A program made the position numbers and the translations under genes. Below are positions 25,366 to 37,900 of a stretch of 64,000 nucleotides of DNA, piece after piece. Within the stretch, counting starts at the first letter, position 1. Each line of letters starts with the position of its first letter. Source of the DNA: Acanthochlamys bracteata (Eukaryota; Streptophyta; Magnoliopsida; Pandanales; Velloziaceae); the NCBI GenBank assembly GCA_019914995.1, contig CM034134.1:8254463-8318462 (forward strand). The letters are read 5' to 3'. The notes beneath the pieces are model-generated. The model did no database searches. It saw only the letters and a list, made by a program, of their open reading frames with translations, and was not told the origin of the DNA.

Positions 25366-26235
25366 ATCTTTTAGCGGACTTGCTTATTAAAAATATCTTT
25401 ATCAAAAAACAAATATTTATATTTTATTTTTAAAAATAATTTATATTTTTTTACGTAAAAAAATAAAAATAAGTAATAATAAGTTATGATATAAAATTTT
25501 TCTATAATTTTAATTTTTAAAATAAGTTCTATAAAATATTATGAATATAATAAAAAATTAATAAGTAGTTTTTTGGAAAAGCACTGCCAATTATAATATT
25601 ATAATCTCTCTATGAAGAAAAAATACAAATTAATGTAAGACTATAAGAAACCAAAAATAAAAATTATTATATTGAGCAAAATACATTTAAAATAACATAA
25701 TGAAATTGAAATTAGGTGAACTTCATAAAATATTCTGAGTCCTTTATAAAATTTGCAGATTACTTTATGATTTTAACTAGAGGTATGTTTATTTGCAAAA
25801 AAATAAATTTCTAAAAGATGAGTATTTTTTAAAAATGAGTCACTGAAAAACGAAATAGTGAGAATAAATTTCTAAAACGTAATTCTGATGAAACATGCCC
25901 ATGGCAAAAAAAAAGAAAAGAATCCAATTGGAAATTAAATTAAAAAATACGATGAAAATTACGAACATATATAATAATAGCTTACTAAATAACAATTAAA
26001 ATTTTGTGGCAGTTGGTTGGTTGTCATAGAAGGAAACAACTCAAGCCAATCCACATTAAAATACAATAACAATTAATAACAATACAAACCTAAATACTTA
26101 AACCTTCTACGTAGGTAAGTATGCATTCATATAACTACAACAATAACAATGCGAGCGACATCGATCTCTAGCTAATCTGCAGCAGAGATCGAGAGAGAGA
26201 AGAAAGAACTACTTGTTGTTTGTGTGATCAGTTAA

Positions 26236-26612
26236 CTAAGATGACTGAAGAAAACTGCGTAAAATCTCCGCCTGGTTTCCGTCCATGTTCTCCATGAGTT
26301 CAGACAAGCGATCACTTAGATCGTCCACTTCGCGATGCAAGCTTTTAATGTAGTTGCACGTTTCCTTCAACAGCTTCGCCGCAGATGCCTGTATTCAAAA
26401 TTGAATCTTTTTATATACGTATACAATGTTGCTAGCTAGCTAGATAGCTGATGATGTTCGTAGCTAGTATGAGGAGAGTACTCTGTGAGTAATGATGTAG
26501 TTACCCGGTTGGAACTTCGGCGACGAGATTCAGGGAGGACGGAATGGAGCTTGGAGATGAGCTCGTTAATTTCGTCTTCGCTGATTCTCGACGTTCTTGA
26601 TCTGCTCGACAT
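26236..26612 (-). CDS. PRE: PRE-type (PACLOBUTRAZOL RESISTANCE) atypical HLH protein
   Basis: PRE/KIDARI/ATBS1 proteins are short HLH factors without a DNA-binding basic region. They sequester inhibitory bHLH partners and promote gibberellin- and brassinosteroid-driven cell elongation. There are two exons, 26612-26505 and 26388-26236, giving 86 residues, close to the usual 90-94. The N-terminus is serine- and arginine-rich ([20 protein letters not shown]). Helix 1 follows as [10 protein letters not shown], a short loop as RRSSNRASAA, and helix 2 as [20 protein letters not shown], with the family tail [12 protein letters not shown] and [11 protein letters not shown]. The His-Glu-Arg contacts of true bHLH proteins are absent. 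RISED and the tail resemble PRE3/ATBS1 most, but orthology is not proven. Confidence 0.93.
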
Positions 26613-26740
26613 TTCGAAAAAATGAACTGCGATGAAAACCCAAGCTCTGCGTTGTTCTTTCTTTTTCTTCTTTTGTTTTGATTTATGAGTTGATTGATGT
26701 AGAGGTAATTACTGGAAGTGAAGGAGACAGGAAGAGAGGT

Positions 26741-26750
26741 TTATTTATAG
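26741..26750 (-). promoter_or_regulatory. Candidate TATA box of the PRE gene
   Basis: On the minus strand this reads CTATAAATAA, about 130 bases before the PRE ATG. It is a strong plant TATA consensus at a sensible distance. Confidence 0.6.
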
Positions 26751-27010
26751 ACTTTCAAAAAAATAAATAATAAAAGATAGAAATATTTGGAAACAGAGAG
26801 TGAACAAATTAGTTTTCATTTTGGTGGCCACAATAATAAATTAAGGCCCATATGGCCCATTCGTCATAACTGTTATTATAATTTTTTTGGGGGAAAAATT
26901 TGTTTTTTAATTTTAATTAGGCGAAATGTTATATTGTTAATAATAATTGTTTAATATCTAGATTATTATTAATTCCTATAACCACTCTTAAGTGGTGCTC
27001 GTGTTTTTTT

Positions 27011-27730
27011 ATAGTTGTAAGAATTGGACCGTACGTCGAATCGAAAAATTGTACGAACTACGATTTTCGGTGGGTCAACCGGTCGAATCGTTCAATCACT
27101 AATATTAAAGCATTTTTGACTAATAATAATAACAATCACGGTAAAAAATTAAAATATTTTTATTATGTCAGTACTATCAACAACAACAGCAATAATAATC
27201 ACAGCGATAATTAAAATATTACCACCATTATGTTACCATCACCAATAACATATTAACATAAAAAATTTATAATAAAAAATATTTAAATAAATTAGACGAT
27301 TAGAAGATGATAAAATTATAAAATAGATAAATCATAAAAAAAATTAACTAACCTTTTTGAATATACATATTTGAGTCTAAATATTTTACAATATAAAATT
27401 TAAAATTACTAATAATTGATATTTATAAATAAGATATAATTATTGTATTTTTGTATTATCACATTCAAATATAAAATCTAAACTATATAATATTTTTTAA
27501 TATAGGACTATTAATAATTATAAATTCAATATATCATCAAATTAAAATTTTTTAATTAATTTTGTAAATTTTATCAAGTCTGATTTGATCCGAACTGGCG
27601 GATCGACTAAGTCGAAATGGATCAAGACGGATCAATTGTACGAACTTTTTTTTTTAGATTTGAATCAATTTACTATCCGACTGGACAATTTTTGAGTCGA
27701 TTCGGATTCGGTCCGAATCCGACAATTATA
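27011..27730. mobile_element. Non-autonomous TIR element, copy A
   Basis: The left end ATAGTTGTAAGAATTGGACC pairs imperfectly with the reverse complement of the right end, ATAATTGTCGGATTCGGACC. The inner parts contain GGTTCAAT/GGATCAA-type motifs. It is about 720 bp and non-coding, with an AT-rich middle. A second element with the same kind of ends sits at 38721-39344. Superfamily not assigned. Confidence 0.6.
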
Positions 27731-28284
27731 ATTTTTTTCTGTTCTAGCATTATATTTTTTTATTATTATTATTTTATTTATATTATAAAGTGTTAAACAG
27801 TTTATGTTCATAAAACTTCGTACACTAAAAAGATGCCTTGTCTCTTCTATGTCCTAGAGTTTGTCTTGTCATTTATATATATATGCAACTCTTCAATTAC
27901 ATGAACATGACCGACAAAACAAAAACAAAAAACACTTTTTTTTCCTTTATAAAACCTAAGTTTTAATATCTTATATTATATTTTTGTGATATTAATTAAT
28001 TACTTGTGGAATTTTTTGTGACAAGTTTATGTACGACAAGGACACGTGGTGGCCCCATATAGCTCCGATGATCGGCTGCAGGTATTTTTTCAGCAGTATT
28101 TATAACTGCTTATTAAAACTACATTTTAATTTTCTATTTTTTAAAAATTGGAAAGTTTATATTAAAAGTATAAATTTATTATATTAATTTTTTTTAGAAA
28201 TTCTAAATTACTTTTTATAAATTTTTTTATTTTTAAGCGTTATCAACAAATTATAGATTCAATTGGTTCTCATTGGCTGCAATA

Positions 28285-28555
28285 TGTTTTAGGGGGACGT
28301 TTGATAGTGCTTATAAAATAAAAATTTTTTAAAATAAAAAATATTTTTATTTTTTTAAAAATGAGTTTTATTTTTTTTATTTCAAAAAAAATAATAAAAA
28401 TATGCAATAAAAAAATCTCATTCCGTAAAATTTTTCTAAACTTTCTAAATTTTTAAATAATTTTTTATATATTTATAAAATATATATTAAAAAATATAAA
28501 ATAAAAAAAAATTGATAAATAATTTAACATAAGCTGTGCCAAACTAGCTCTAAAT
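28285..28555. repeat. Dispersed AT-rich repeat, copy with visible inverted ends
   Basis: The left end CGTTTGATAGTGCTTATAAA pairs with the reverse complement of the right end, AGTTTGGCACAGCTTATGTT. The two share the pattern GTTTG-A--GCTTAT. The interior is AT-rich with no ORF. This copy best shows that the family is a MITE-like element. Confidence 0.55.
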
Positions 28556-30190
28556 AGAGAGCCCACAGGTTGGAGTCACGTGACACATGCGTGGTCTTTG
28601 TGTAACTACTGGGACCCATTTTCTTTTTTCCTACAGTTTTTTGATTCAATTCTCAGCAAGTTATATGTTTGTTACTCGAAAAGTGCCCACTTTGCATTCA
28701 AAACTATGGTTGCGATATATAATGCAACCCATAAAGTTAACTCGAAATCGATTTCATTTAAATCAACTTCAGATTTGACCATAGACGACTTTGGAATTGT
28801 TTTGGATAAATTCAAAATTAGTTGGATAACTTAAATAAGTTGAATTGAATTTAAATGGATCTAAAATTAACGTATTTAATCTTATAGTTATTTATATAAT
28901 ATATATTATTTAATAACTAAAATATATTTGTTTAATTTAAAATAATTAATTTTGTTAAAAATTAATAATTTTTGTATTAAATATATGATACTAATAATTT
29001 ATATATATTATTGTTAAAAATTAAATTTATAAATTTTCTTTTAAAATTAATTATTAAATAAATTAATTTAAATTTGATTTTATTATTAAATAAATTAAAT
29101 TAAAATTAATAATTTTGATTCAAATATATATATAAATTATGTTAGGTTGAGTGATATTGATTTTAGTATTATATAAACCAATCAGAATTTGATCTACTAA
29201 TTTATATTGTCACTTTTATAATCAAAAATTTTTGCAAAGTTTTCATTGATTCATTCACTATAAAGATAATTTCGAGATATACATATTATACAATTCATTT
29301 TTATAGCATAACCGGGAGCGCGAGTAAATTATGAAACATAAAATGTGAATAGCGTGAAGAATATTTTTCTAATTATTAATTTTTTTTTTGGAGAGGATGG
29401 AAGGACAAGGATCATAAAGAGAGGCATGTGAGGTGTGTTAGGAAGTGAGAGGTGGTTGGATAAGGGTAGTTAAAGTAGTTAGTGTGATGATGCGTAAGAG
29501 ACATGGAACAGACAAAAACATGCATGCATGAAGAGGTAACAATAACGTAAAACATAATACAATAATGCATCAACCATATCTATATATACATTTCACTAAC
29601 GCATGTTTTAATTACGTAGAAAATAAATTCTACTAACTAAATTTTGGTGGAAAATTAAGTTTGATGAAAAAAAATTATACAATACGTGAATTAAAATTTA
29701 ATTAAAGTAAAATCCTATAAAAATAAAATAAGATCCGAAATAATATAAAATAGATAAAATATTTTCAAACTCTAAGTTAAAAAAAAAAATTCGATAATAT
29801 TAAAATATGCGCTAAACGTTTCGATTTAATATTTTATTTATGTAACTTCAAATTTTGTTAAGTGATCCAAAATAAATAATTAAAAAATAATAAAAAATAT
29901 AAAAATTTATCTAAAATTTACTACTTGTCCAAATAAAGTAAATTACAGCAGTAAAGTAATACACCAAGTACAGTCTAATTTATGTGAACTTATTTTTGAA
30001 GTTATGGATTAAACAACACACGTCCGAAGTATAGAGTATAATTTAATAAAAAAACATCTCACAATATAAAAACAATAAGTACATAAAAACAGAAACACCA
30101 AATAAAAAGATATTATAAACTTATGAATGAGGGTTTAATTTATTTATCTCACCATATATACATAAAAGGAAATAGGTAGACGGTGAGATG

Positions 30191-30465
30191 CACTACCATA
30201 AATCGAACATTTACTCGTTGAATGTGTGATAGTCAGACATTTAGTCGGCAATAACTAGTCAATAAATTTGCAAAGATAGTATGTAATTTTTATTTTTTAC
30301 TAACGGATAAATTCATTAGTCAATAATTTTATCAAATTTGTCGATGGCTATTTTTATCGATTGGTATTTTTAAAAATTATACCGATTGCTTTCGTATCAA
30401 TAGTTTAAGTAGTATATTTATTGATTATTTTTAATTAGTCAGTAATTTTTAGTCGATAAAAAATC
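30191..30465. mobile_element. CACTA (En/Spm)-like transposon end
   Basis: The sequence begins CACTACCATAAATCG. It continues with repeated short motifs of the type TTTAGTCGGCAATAACTAGT, CTAACGGATAAATTC and TTGTCGATGG, resembling the subterminal repeats of plant CACTA elements. No transposase is nearby and I could not find the opposite end, so this is a remnant or a very small derivative. The right limit is approximate. Confidence 0.5.
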
Positions 30466-30919
30466 CGTCCGCAGCAGCGATGGTACAGTAACGATGAAGA
30501 ATGCATTCACAAGTTGGAACGAGAGACAAGGGGGAGTGGGTAAGGTAATGCATTTAGCAAGAGAAAATCTTGGACATAAAAGAACCCAGAACACAAGAAA
30601 GGGTAAGCTAACATGTGAGTGCTTCCCCTATGTAGAGGGGCACAACAATCTCATGTGGACTGCTCTTAATCTCTGCACAAATGCATGCATGAATTCATAG
30701 TTATTCTTTCTAGAAAAAATTTAAAAAAGTAAAATAAAAAATTAAAATGAAATAGAGATGAAAAACACTCATGCTCATGCGCACTAGTGCACAAGCTAAT
30801 TAATTTAAGTCATGCTCTAGTAATTAAATCTTAATTGTTTCTTCTCTTCTGAGTTATGGTAATTAAAGACATGCATGAATGATCAATCAATGTTGGCGCA
30901 GCTTGAGCTTATCTATAAA

Positions 30920-31160
30920 GACGTTTGAAAATGCTTATTAAACAAAATATTTTTAAAATTAAAAATATTTTTATTATTTTTAAAAAATAAATTTTATTTC
31001 TTAATTTTCAAAAAATAATAAAAATATATAATAAAAAGTTTTTATTATATATATTTTTTTATATTTTCTAAATATTTATAAAATATATATTAAAAAATAT
31101 AAAATAAAAAATATTTAAAAAAATATTGAAGAAACGTTAAGCCAAACGCTCCTATCTCAT
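30920..31160. repeat. Dispersed AT-rich repeat, copy
   Basis: It runs from GACGTTTGAAAATGCTTATT to CGTTAAGCCAAACGCTCC. Inverted GTTTG/CAAAC ends surround an AT-rich core shared with the copies at 25.1 and 28.3 kb. Confidence 0.5.
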
Positions 31161-31229
31161 ATAACATAGTTGACTTCATCGATTGTTGATCGAATTAATA
31201 AATTAAACTCAACGTGATCGAGTTAATTA

Positions 31230-31480
31230 AATCGGAGGCAAGCTGGTGTTGAAAGTTAAGAGGAGGAGGAGGAGGAGGTAGCGTCTCCGGAATGGCATGG
31301 CGGGGTAGTGCAAGCAGAGAGGGGCCGTCGGGTAAGGTGACGGATGGGGTACCGTCGCCATCGATCGGAGGTGACCACATTTATTTTTTGAGGGGATGCC
31401 CATTTCAGGGCTTGCTCCCTTTACCCGCCGCATTCTCACGTGTTCTTGTTTCCCCCCAATTCCTCTTCTACTTGCCCTTC
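31230..31480. other. GC-richer island, possible small gene or fragment
   Basis: This stretch of about 250 bp stands out from the AT-rich surroundings. It contains a (GGA)n run near 31260-31280 and overlapping frames on both strands, for example a minus-strand frame with a hydrophobic run (RRRYLLLLLLLTF) after proline-rich sequence. I do not recognise a product. It could be an eroded gene end or a peptide gene. Confidence 0.25.
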
Positions 31481-32174
31481 AAGCTAGCTAGCTTGAAGAT
31501 AACGCTAAGTCTTAGCTATCTGTTTATATTTACGTACTCTTATTATGTACACTCTAACGCACTCTAAATCTTCGCCATCTAATTGCTTGATCAGATGACT
31601 GTAATTTAACAATGTGATCATAACATGGACGATAAATATTTTATTTTTTACTAAAAAAAACCCGATCGAATAGTGGCCAATCGACGGCTAATATTTAGAG
31701 CGTCGGGATACCTCTAAATATCAAATCTACCTATATAAATATATATATGGTGGAAATATGAATTTCAGAAACACATTGCTCGTATAGAATATGTATCTCT
31801 ATCTTTTAATATACAAAATTATAAATTATAAATATATTGATAAAATTTTAGCTCGATCGAACTCTTTGTCTCAACCAAACTAATATACATAAGTTTTTTT
31901 GTCAAGTTGGAGAATCGCTTTTTATGAAAGCTAAGTTTAGGTACATGCTGTTTAATTTGCCGTATTGTATAATAAATAACATCAGGTATACAATGAAGTG
32001 TTTATATCTAGCAGCAGTACTACTACTACTGTTTAAACCAGAACACAATTAAAGAGTTGCATTCCTATTACGGGAATCGACAGTTTGTTTCTTTAAGACG
32101 AAACTCTTCAAACTCGTCTATATATATATAGAGTTGGAGTTAGAGTGAGATCTAAGTAGGCACACCCGTTTCAC

Positions 32175-32400
32175 ATTGTTTATCAAAAAAATAATTTTTT
32201 AATTTTATATATTATATTTTTTAATATATATTTTATAAATATATAAAAAATTTATTTAAAATTTTAAAAAATGTAAAAGAATTTTACGTATTTAAATTTT
32301 TTTATTATATATTTTTATTATTTTTTTGAAAATAAAAAAATAAAATATTTTTTATTTTAAAAATTTTTTATTTTATAAGTATTCTTCCAACTAGTACGTA
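32175..32400. repeat. Dispersed AT-rich repeat, copy
   Basis: The motif order is the same as at 34380: a TTTATCAAAAAAATAATTTT end, then TTTTTAATATATATTTTATA, then ATTTTACGTATTTAA, then TTTTATAAGTATTCTTCCAA. Confidence 0.45.
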
Positions 32401-34379
32401 TAAATTGAATGAGAAAATGAAGTCTGATATGTTGGTGATGTTTGAGATTGATTTTTATTTTTTTTTCATTCAAAATTTTTACTCTAAATCTAATAAATTT
32501 ATTATAATATTTTATAATTATTTAAAAAATTTAATAAAATATTTTATTTAAAAATATTCTCAGTTATCTGGGCCCTATAAGGGCCGCATTAATATTGAAG
32601 TGTGTTCATCAACAGCAGCTGTCTGATGTGGAAATCTCACTTTAGCGTTGGTTTACATCACAATCATTACTCTATTATCATCGATGCCAGCCTTTGAGAA
32701 AATTTTGGAAATGAGTTAGGACGCGTTTGATTGCACCCATAAGTGATGCAAAAATTAATTTTAAAACATAAATTATTCAAAAATTAAAAAGCACCTTTTA
32801 ATTTTTTTAATTCACATTTTCCATAATTTTTTTATAATATTTTATATAATTTATTTAAAGTTTTAAAATATATAAAATAATTTATATAATAAAATTTATT
32901 ATTACTAATTTTATTATTTTATTAAGTAAAAATAATTTATTTATAAAAAATGGATAAAAATATTTTGTATTTTAGAAAAAAAAATTTACAAATATTTCTA
33001 GACAATTCTTTAGTAGTTTCAATTTAACGCTAGTTTAGGACTTGTTTATTTATATTCTAAATTCATTTTTTTTAAAACTCACCTTCACCTTTCCAACATA
33101 ATTATTTTAAACTAAAATAAATGTAAACTTTAAACTAAAATTTTTTCTGTCAAAATTTTATTTTTAAAATTCAAATTTTAAAATAAAAAATTTTAATTTT
33201 AAACTCATTTTTAATATAAAATAATATAAAAATTTATTTGTTTTCAAATTTGCTTTTAATTTCAAATTCACTTTTCACGAACTTACTTTCAAAAAAAAAT
33301 TTGAATGAATGAATTTGAACGAAGGAATGAATGAATGCAAGGTTTGAAGAGATCTATGAATCTAGTGAATACATAATGCAGCACAGTTGATAATGAATGC
33401 AAAATGCAATTTGATTCGCTGTTGAAAATCTTTTCGAATGGACCATTGTAAGATCTGGTGGTCTCTTTTTTTTCCCTCTCGTTCTTCTTTTACGTTTTTT
33501 CGTAAATATAACTAGTCACTTTAATTAGATACGAAGAGATCTCACTAAAGTCGTGTTTCAAATATTCGTAAAACAAAAAAATAAAAATTAGAATTTATTA
33601 AAAAATAAAATAAAGTCGAATTCAGTATTTATATTTTAATAGTTTTTAAAATTATATTAAAAATTAAAAAATATAATTATATTTAAAAATATGTAAATAA
33701 GAAAATTAGAATTAAAATTTCGTATATAAAAGTAGAATTCTGAATTTTTTGTGTAATTGAAATATATCAATTATTCGAAACTCAAAATCTGTTGAAAAAA
33801 AATGAAATTACAAACACGCACTAATAATTTGTATTTATTTATATGATCCTTAAAATCTTCAACAGTAAATGAAAAAAGAGGGTCATTACTGTCAGTTTTA
33901 GTTAGGATCTGTTTATTTTGAATTAAATTCAATTTTTAAAATTTAAATATTTTTAAATTTATTTTAATAAAAAATTGAAATTAAAATATTTTTTAATAAA
34001 AATTATTATTTATTTTAATAAAAATTATTATTTATTTTAATAAAAAATAAAATTATATATTTATTTCGTAATTAACAATAAATTTTAAAATTGAAATATT
34101 TTTTTAATAAAGATTTTTATTTATTTATTTATTTTATAAATAAGTTTTAAAAATTAAAATTTGGATTGCAGATAAACACGCCGTAAACGCACATATCGTA
34201 TCAGTTTGATGTGAACTCACTTTTTTCGTTAAAAAATTACTTTCAAACTATTTTAATTATAATAAATTCAATTATAACTGCTACAAATTATCTGCAACTC
34301 ACTTCACTGCAACTGCGCAACTCGCAAAATAGTAACTGCTCCCGAAGTATAGTTTACATAAGAGTGAGATGTTAGACCC

Positions 34380-34560
34380 CATCTGGCATTATTTATCAAA
34401 TAAATAATTTTTTAATTTTTAATTATATATTTTTTAATATATATTTTATAAATATATAAAAATTTATTTAAAAATTTAAAATAAATTTTTTATTATATAT
34501 TATTATTATTGTTTAATTAAAAAATTTTATTTTATAGGCACATCTTCAAACGCAAGTGCG
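34380..34560. repeat. Dispersed AT-rich repeat, copy
   Basis: It opens with GGCATTATTTATCAAATAAA, continues through AATTTTTAATTATATATTTT, and ends at ATCTTCAAACGC. It aligns with the reverse complement of the copy at 25.1 kb. Confidence 0.5.
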
Positions 34561-34989
34561 ACGTCGGATGGATAGGACATGAAGAATTATGTCATGTGGT
34601 ATCTGGCTGATGTCGAAAAAGTGGCATGGTTCGTCTGTGGACGGGGACCTGTAGCCGGACGGTAAGAAGGGAGGGCCCTGTTCGTTCCGGCAGCCGAGCA
34701 GAGTGCTCACATGGTGAAGACAACATCAAAGGAAACCATGGAACATTGCCAAGTTGGGAGTTTTAGCCGCACCACAAGACATACATACAATGTTCAATCC
34801 CAAAATTCCAAACACTTCACTGAACTTATCAGTCCCAGAAATTTTACACAAAACTGCAGAGTAAAATTCAAGACGGTCATCTGCCTGACTTTTTGAAAAA
34901 TTTGAGTTAAACAAAACTGATACCTTGACTTACACAGCCAGGTACCTTACAAAAAATATTAGCTCCAGTTTACTTGATAATAATCTTAA

Positions 34990-37900
34990 AGATTACGAAT
35001 TTTTTGCTAAGCAGTGGATCTGGATCTCCATCTAAGAATATCAGGTAAGGAATCAGTGTCAAACTTCCTTTCTGTACTAGGTAGACCTTTATAGGTAGAA
35101 ACATCTGTATCTTTGTCTGCATTAGCACTTTAGCAGCACCAGTCGATTCTTCTACAGGAATCGTACTCTTTGAAGCATCAATGGGAACTTGACTTGCAGG
35201 GACTTCTGCAGCACTGGTAAGGTTCTTGCTGTCTGAAATCTTTTTTTGATTTCATTGGTTCAATTCACATTGCGAAGGAAGGTGAACCATGAATTATGTA
35301 GGAGGTAATAATAGCTCCAGTAGTCCTAGATTTATCTACATTCTTTTCTCGATCTCCACATGCCATCTTCACATCAATTGTACGATTCTGGTCTATCATC
35401 TCCGCATCAACTGCACATGGCTGATCTTTACTCCCAGCAACAGATTCAGGAAGTCCGTCACGACTAGGAGACTCCTGAGGCTTGTGGTACTCAAATTTGC
35501 CAACATCTGCATTTGTTTCTTCATCATTATGAAGCCAATTCTGAAAAAGCTCTTTATCATCCACAGTCCTGTAGAAAGCACGTATGTCAGGCTTCTGGCA
35601 ATAGAAATTGCAGTTTCACGATGCCCATTGCCGAACGCTTTATCGAATAGTGGAAGTTGCAGTTTCAGGATGCCTCTTAGAACCTGGTAGATCAATAAGT
35701 GGATGCGCCCGAGGGTGGATGAGAACTTCCAAGGCAATGCTTGTATGCAGAAGGAAGCAGTCTTGGTTCCACATTCTTGTTTTCCTGAAAAAAGCATTTT
35801 CATACCAGAATGAGATTCATATCATAATAAACTTAAATGTAACAAAATTTTCAACAAACCATTTAGGCTTATTAGATAAAATAATGCATATCAATATTGT
35901 GCTTGCATATAGTATTGAGTGTACGATGCCAAAAACGTTAACTCATAGGAGTACAGAAGCACAACTATTTTTCTGCACCAAAGAACAAAGCTTGTACACT
36001 TTAATTGGGTGACCATACCATTAGTCTTCTAACTATATTAGTCTGATGCAAGACAAAGGATGCATGCTACGATCAGGCATAAGTAGTACCCAAAACAAAA
36101 CGATAGCCTTCTTAAGCAAAAGTAAGCTTAGTGTGTAGTGTCTCACCTTCTCACACATCTGATGGTTGACATCAGAAGATCCAAAAACAGTTTGCATGCA
36201 ATGCTGGGAGCTCAGTACATACAAGCTCCTTATGCAAAGAAGTCGTGAACTCTTGCTTTCCTTTGTGTAAAGAACAGTCTACGAGAAGCATCCTTCCAGT
36301 TAGAGATGCCAAAAGGATAATAGGGATAGTGACCTTTGGAACAAATTTATAACATATATTCATAAAGTCAAACTAATCTACAAATCTTTGAGACAAAAAT
36401 TTATTGAAATACCGAGTGTGTTCGTTTATCAATAGACGCAGTGGAAATATAAGATACACTCAAGAACTTTGCCTAAGCAATACAGGAATTGAGATAAAAG
36501 CAAAACAAACACAAATAAGAGATTTATGTGGGGAAAAACGAAAAACTTTACGGGAAGGCAAATTAACACTAAGAAATTTCTAAATCAAAGCATTACAAAC
36601 TCTTGTGTTACACTCTAACGTTGTGTTTGGATGAAGGATTCGTAAAGAAGTAGAAGTAGAAGTAGAAAGAAAGAAAGAGGTAGGAAAAGAAGAAGAAGGA
36701 AGAGAAGAAGAAAATTTTAATAGTGTTTGAATAAATTAATAAAGAGAAGGAAGTAGAAAGATAAAAAGACAAAAATGCCCTTGTATATGTATTTCTTTGT
36801 AATAATTGAAAAAAATATGTAAATTGTATAATTTTGTTTATCTTTGAGATGAAAATATTAAATCTTATTTTTTATTTTGCGCAAATAATAAAAAAATATT
36901 TTTTTTTGACTCACTGTCATAAAAAATGAAAAATAGAGATGTTTCAAATTTAGTTCAATATCATTAACAAGAACGAAAGTGAGGGCAGAATGAGAAAAAA
37001 AAAGAAACAAAAAGCTATGTATTTTCTCCCTTTCTCTCCCCCATTCTCTTTCCTCCCTAACAGTAACCTCTAATCCAAACACGCAAAAGGAGGAGAATTG
37101 TTTTTCCTTCTCCTTCCTTTCCTTTGTGTATCTGTATTCCAAACACAGCGTAAATGAAAACCCTCACTGGAATATTTTGATTTTATCTCTCACACTTGAT
37201 ATTATAATTTTTGTGAATGATTTTGCTCTTCTATTCTGAACGAATACCTCTTCAATCTTCCAAGAGTTGAAAGAGGTATTGAGCTTGAAATAGAAGAATC
37301 TTGAACTTAGTGTGTCTAAGAAAACTTTTGAACTTACAAACGGTTGACCTTCCATCTTTCCATTAATTGTTCAAGTTCTTTGGCCTTCAATGTTCCAAGA
37401 GATGTTTCAAATTTCTTAACCATTGATTTTTCAAATTCTTGGGTGATGGTTCATTTGCCTTAACTATTGGCATTCCAACATGAATGCTTTCTTTCCAATC
37501 TTTTTCTTGAGTTTTCTTGCTCTTTTCCCTTGAGTCATGCTTTGTCCACAACGTTCCTTAGCAATCTTGATAGCTATTTGGGGGATAAGGCTGACTTAGT
37601 TGCATTGCATTATCACTAAGTACTGCACTGTCTAAGGTAAGAAGGTCAGGCCCGTGACAATAAACATGGACAACCATTCCATCAGGACTACCTTGCAAGG
37701 AATAAGAACTGTACATATACTTAGAAATGGTTTTTTATTTATATTGAGAATAGTAAAAGTCTAAAGGACATAACACGTTTAAGAAAAGGAATGAGCTTTT
37801 CTGGCTGATATGTAGCTTCTGCTATGGGAGGTTCAAATTTCAAGATGGAAGTCCTGAGGTTCAATAGAGTATGCAAAGAGGGGAGGATACAGATAGAGGT

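Larger units (their letters stand above)
22400..26200. other. AT-rich intergenic spacer with repeat copies
   Basis: No gene is supported. The stretch contains several copies of the dispersed AT-rich family (about 22970-23140, 23905-24110 and 25125-25365) among low-complexity A/T tracts. Confidence 0.65.
26760..34980. other. Gene-poor AT-rich region with transposon remnants
   Basis: No complete gene is seen in about 8 kb. It holds a terminal-inverted-repeat element at 27.0-27.7 kb, dispersed AT-rich repeat copies, a CACTA-like end near 30.2 kb, and a GC-richer island at 31.2-31.5 kb. Short ORFs near 28580 and 30494 have no supporting context. Confidence 0.6.

Noticed and set aside
28580-28834. 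84-codon plus-strand open frame in spacer
   Set aside because: No homology recognised and no promoter or splice context. The length is near what chance gives here.
30494-30700. 68-codon frame just after the CACTA-like end
   Set aside because: No recognisable domain. It may be transposon-derived, but nothing supports it as a gene.
36858-37142. 94-codon minus-strand frame
   Set aside because: It lies wholly within the Tourist-like MITE and arises from its purine-rich tract.
36420-37560. Possible old Copia-type LTR fossil around the MITE
   Set aside because: A short CGCAGTGGAAATATAAGA segment and a following GATTTATGTGG motif recall plant LTR sequence. I could not find both borders, a target duplication or any internal domain, so I do not call it.
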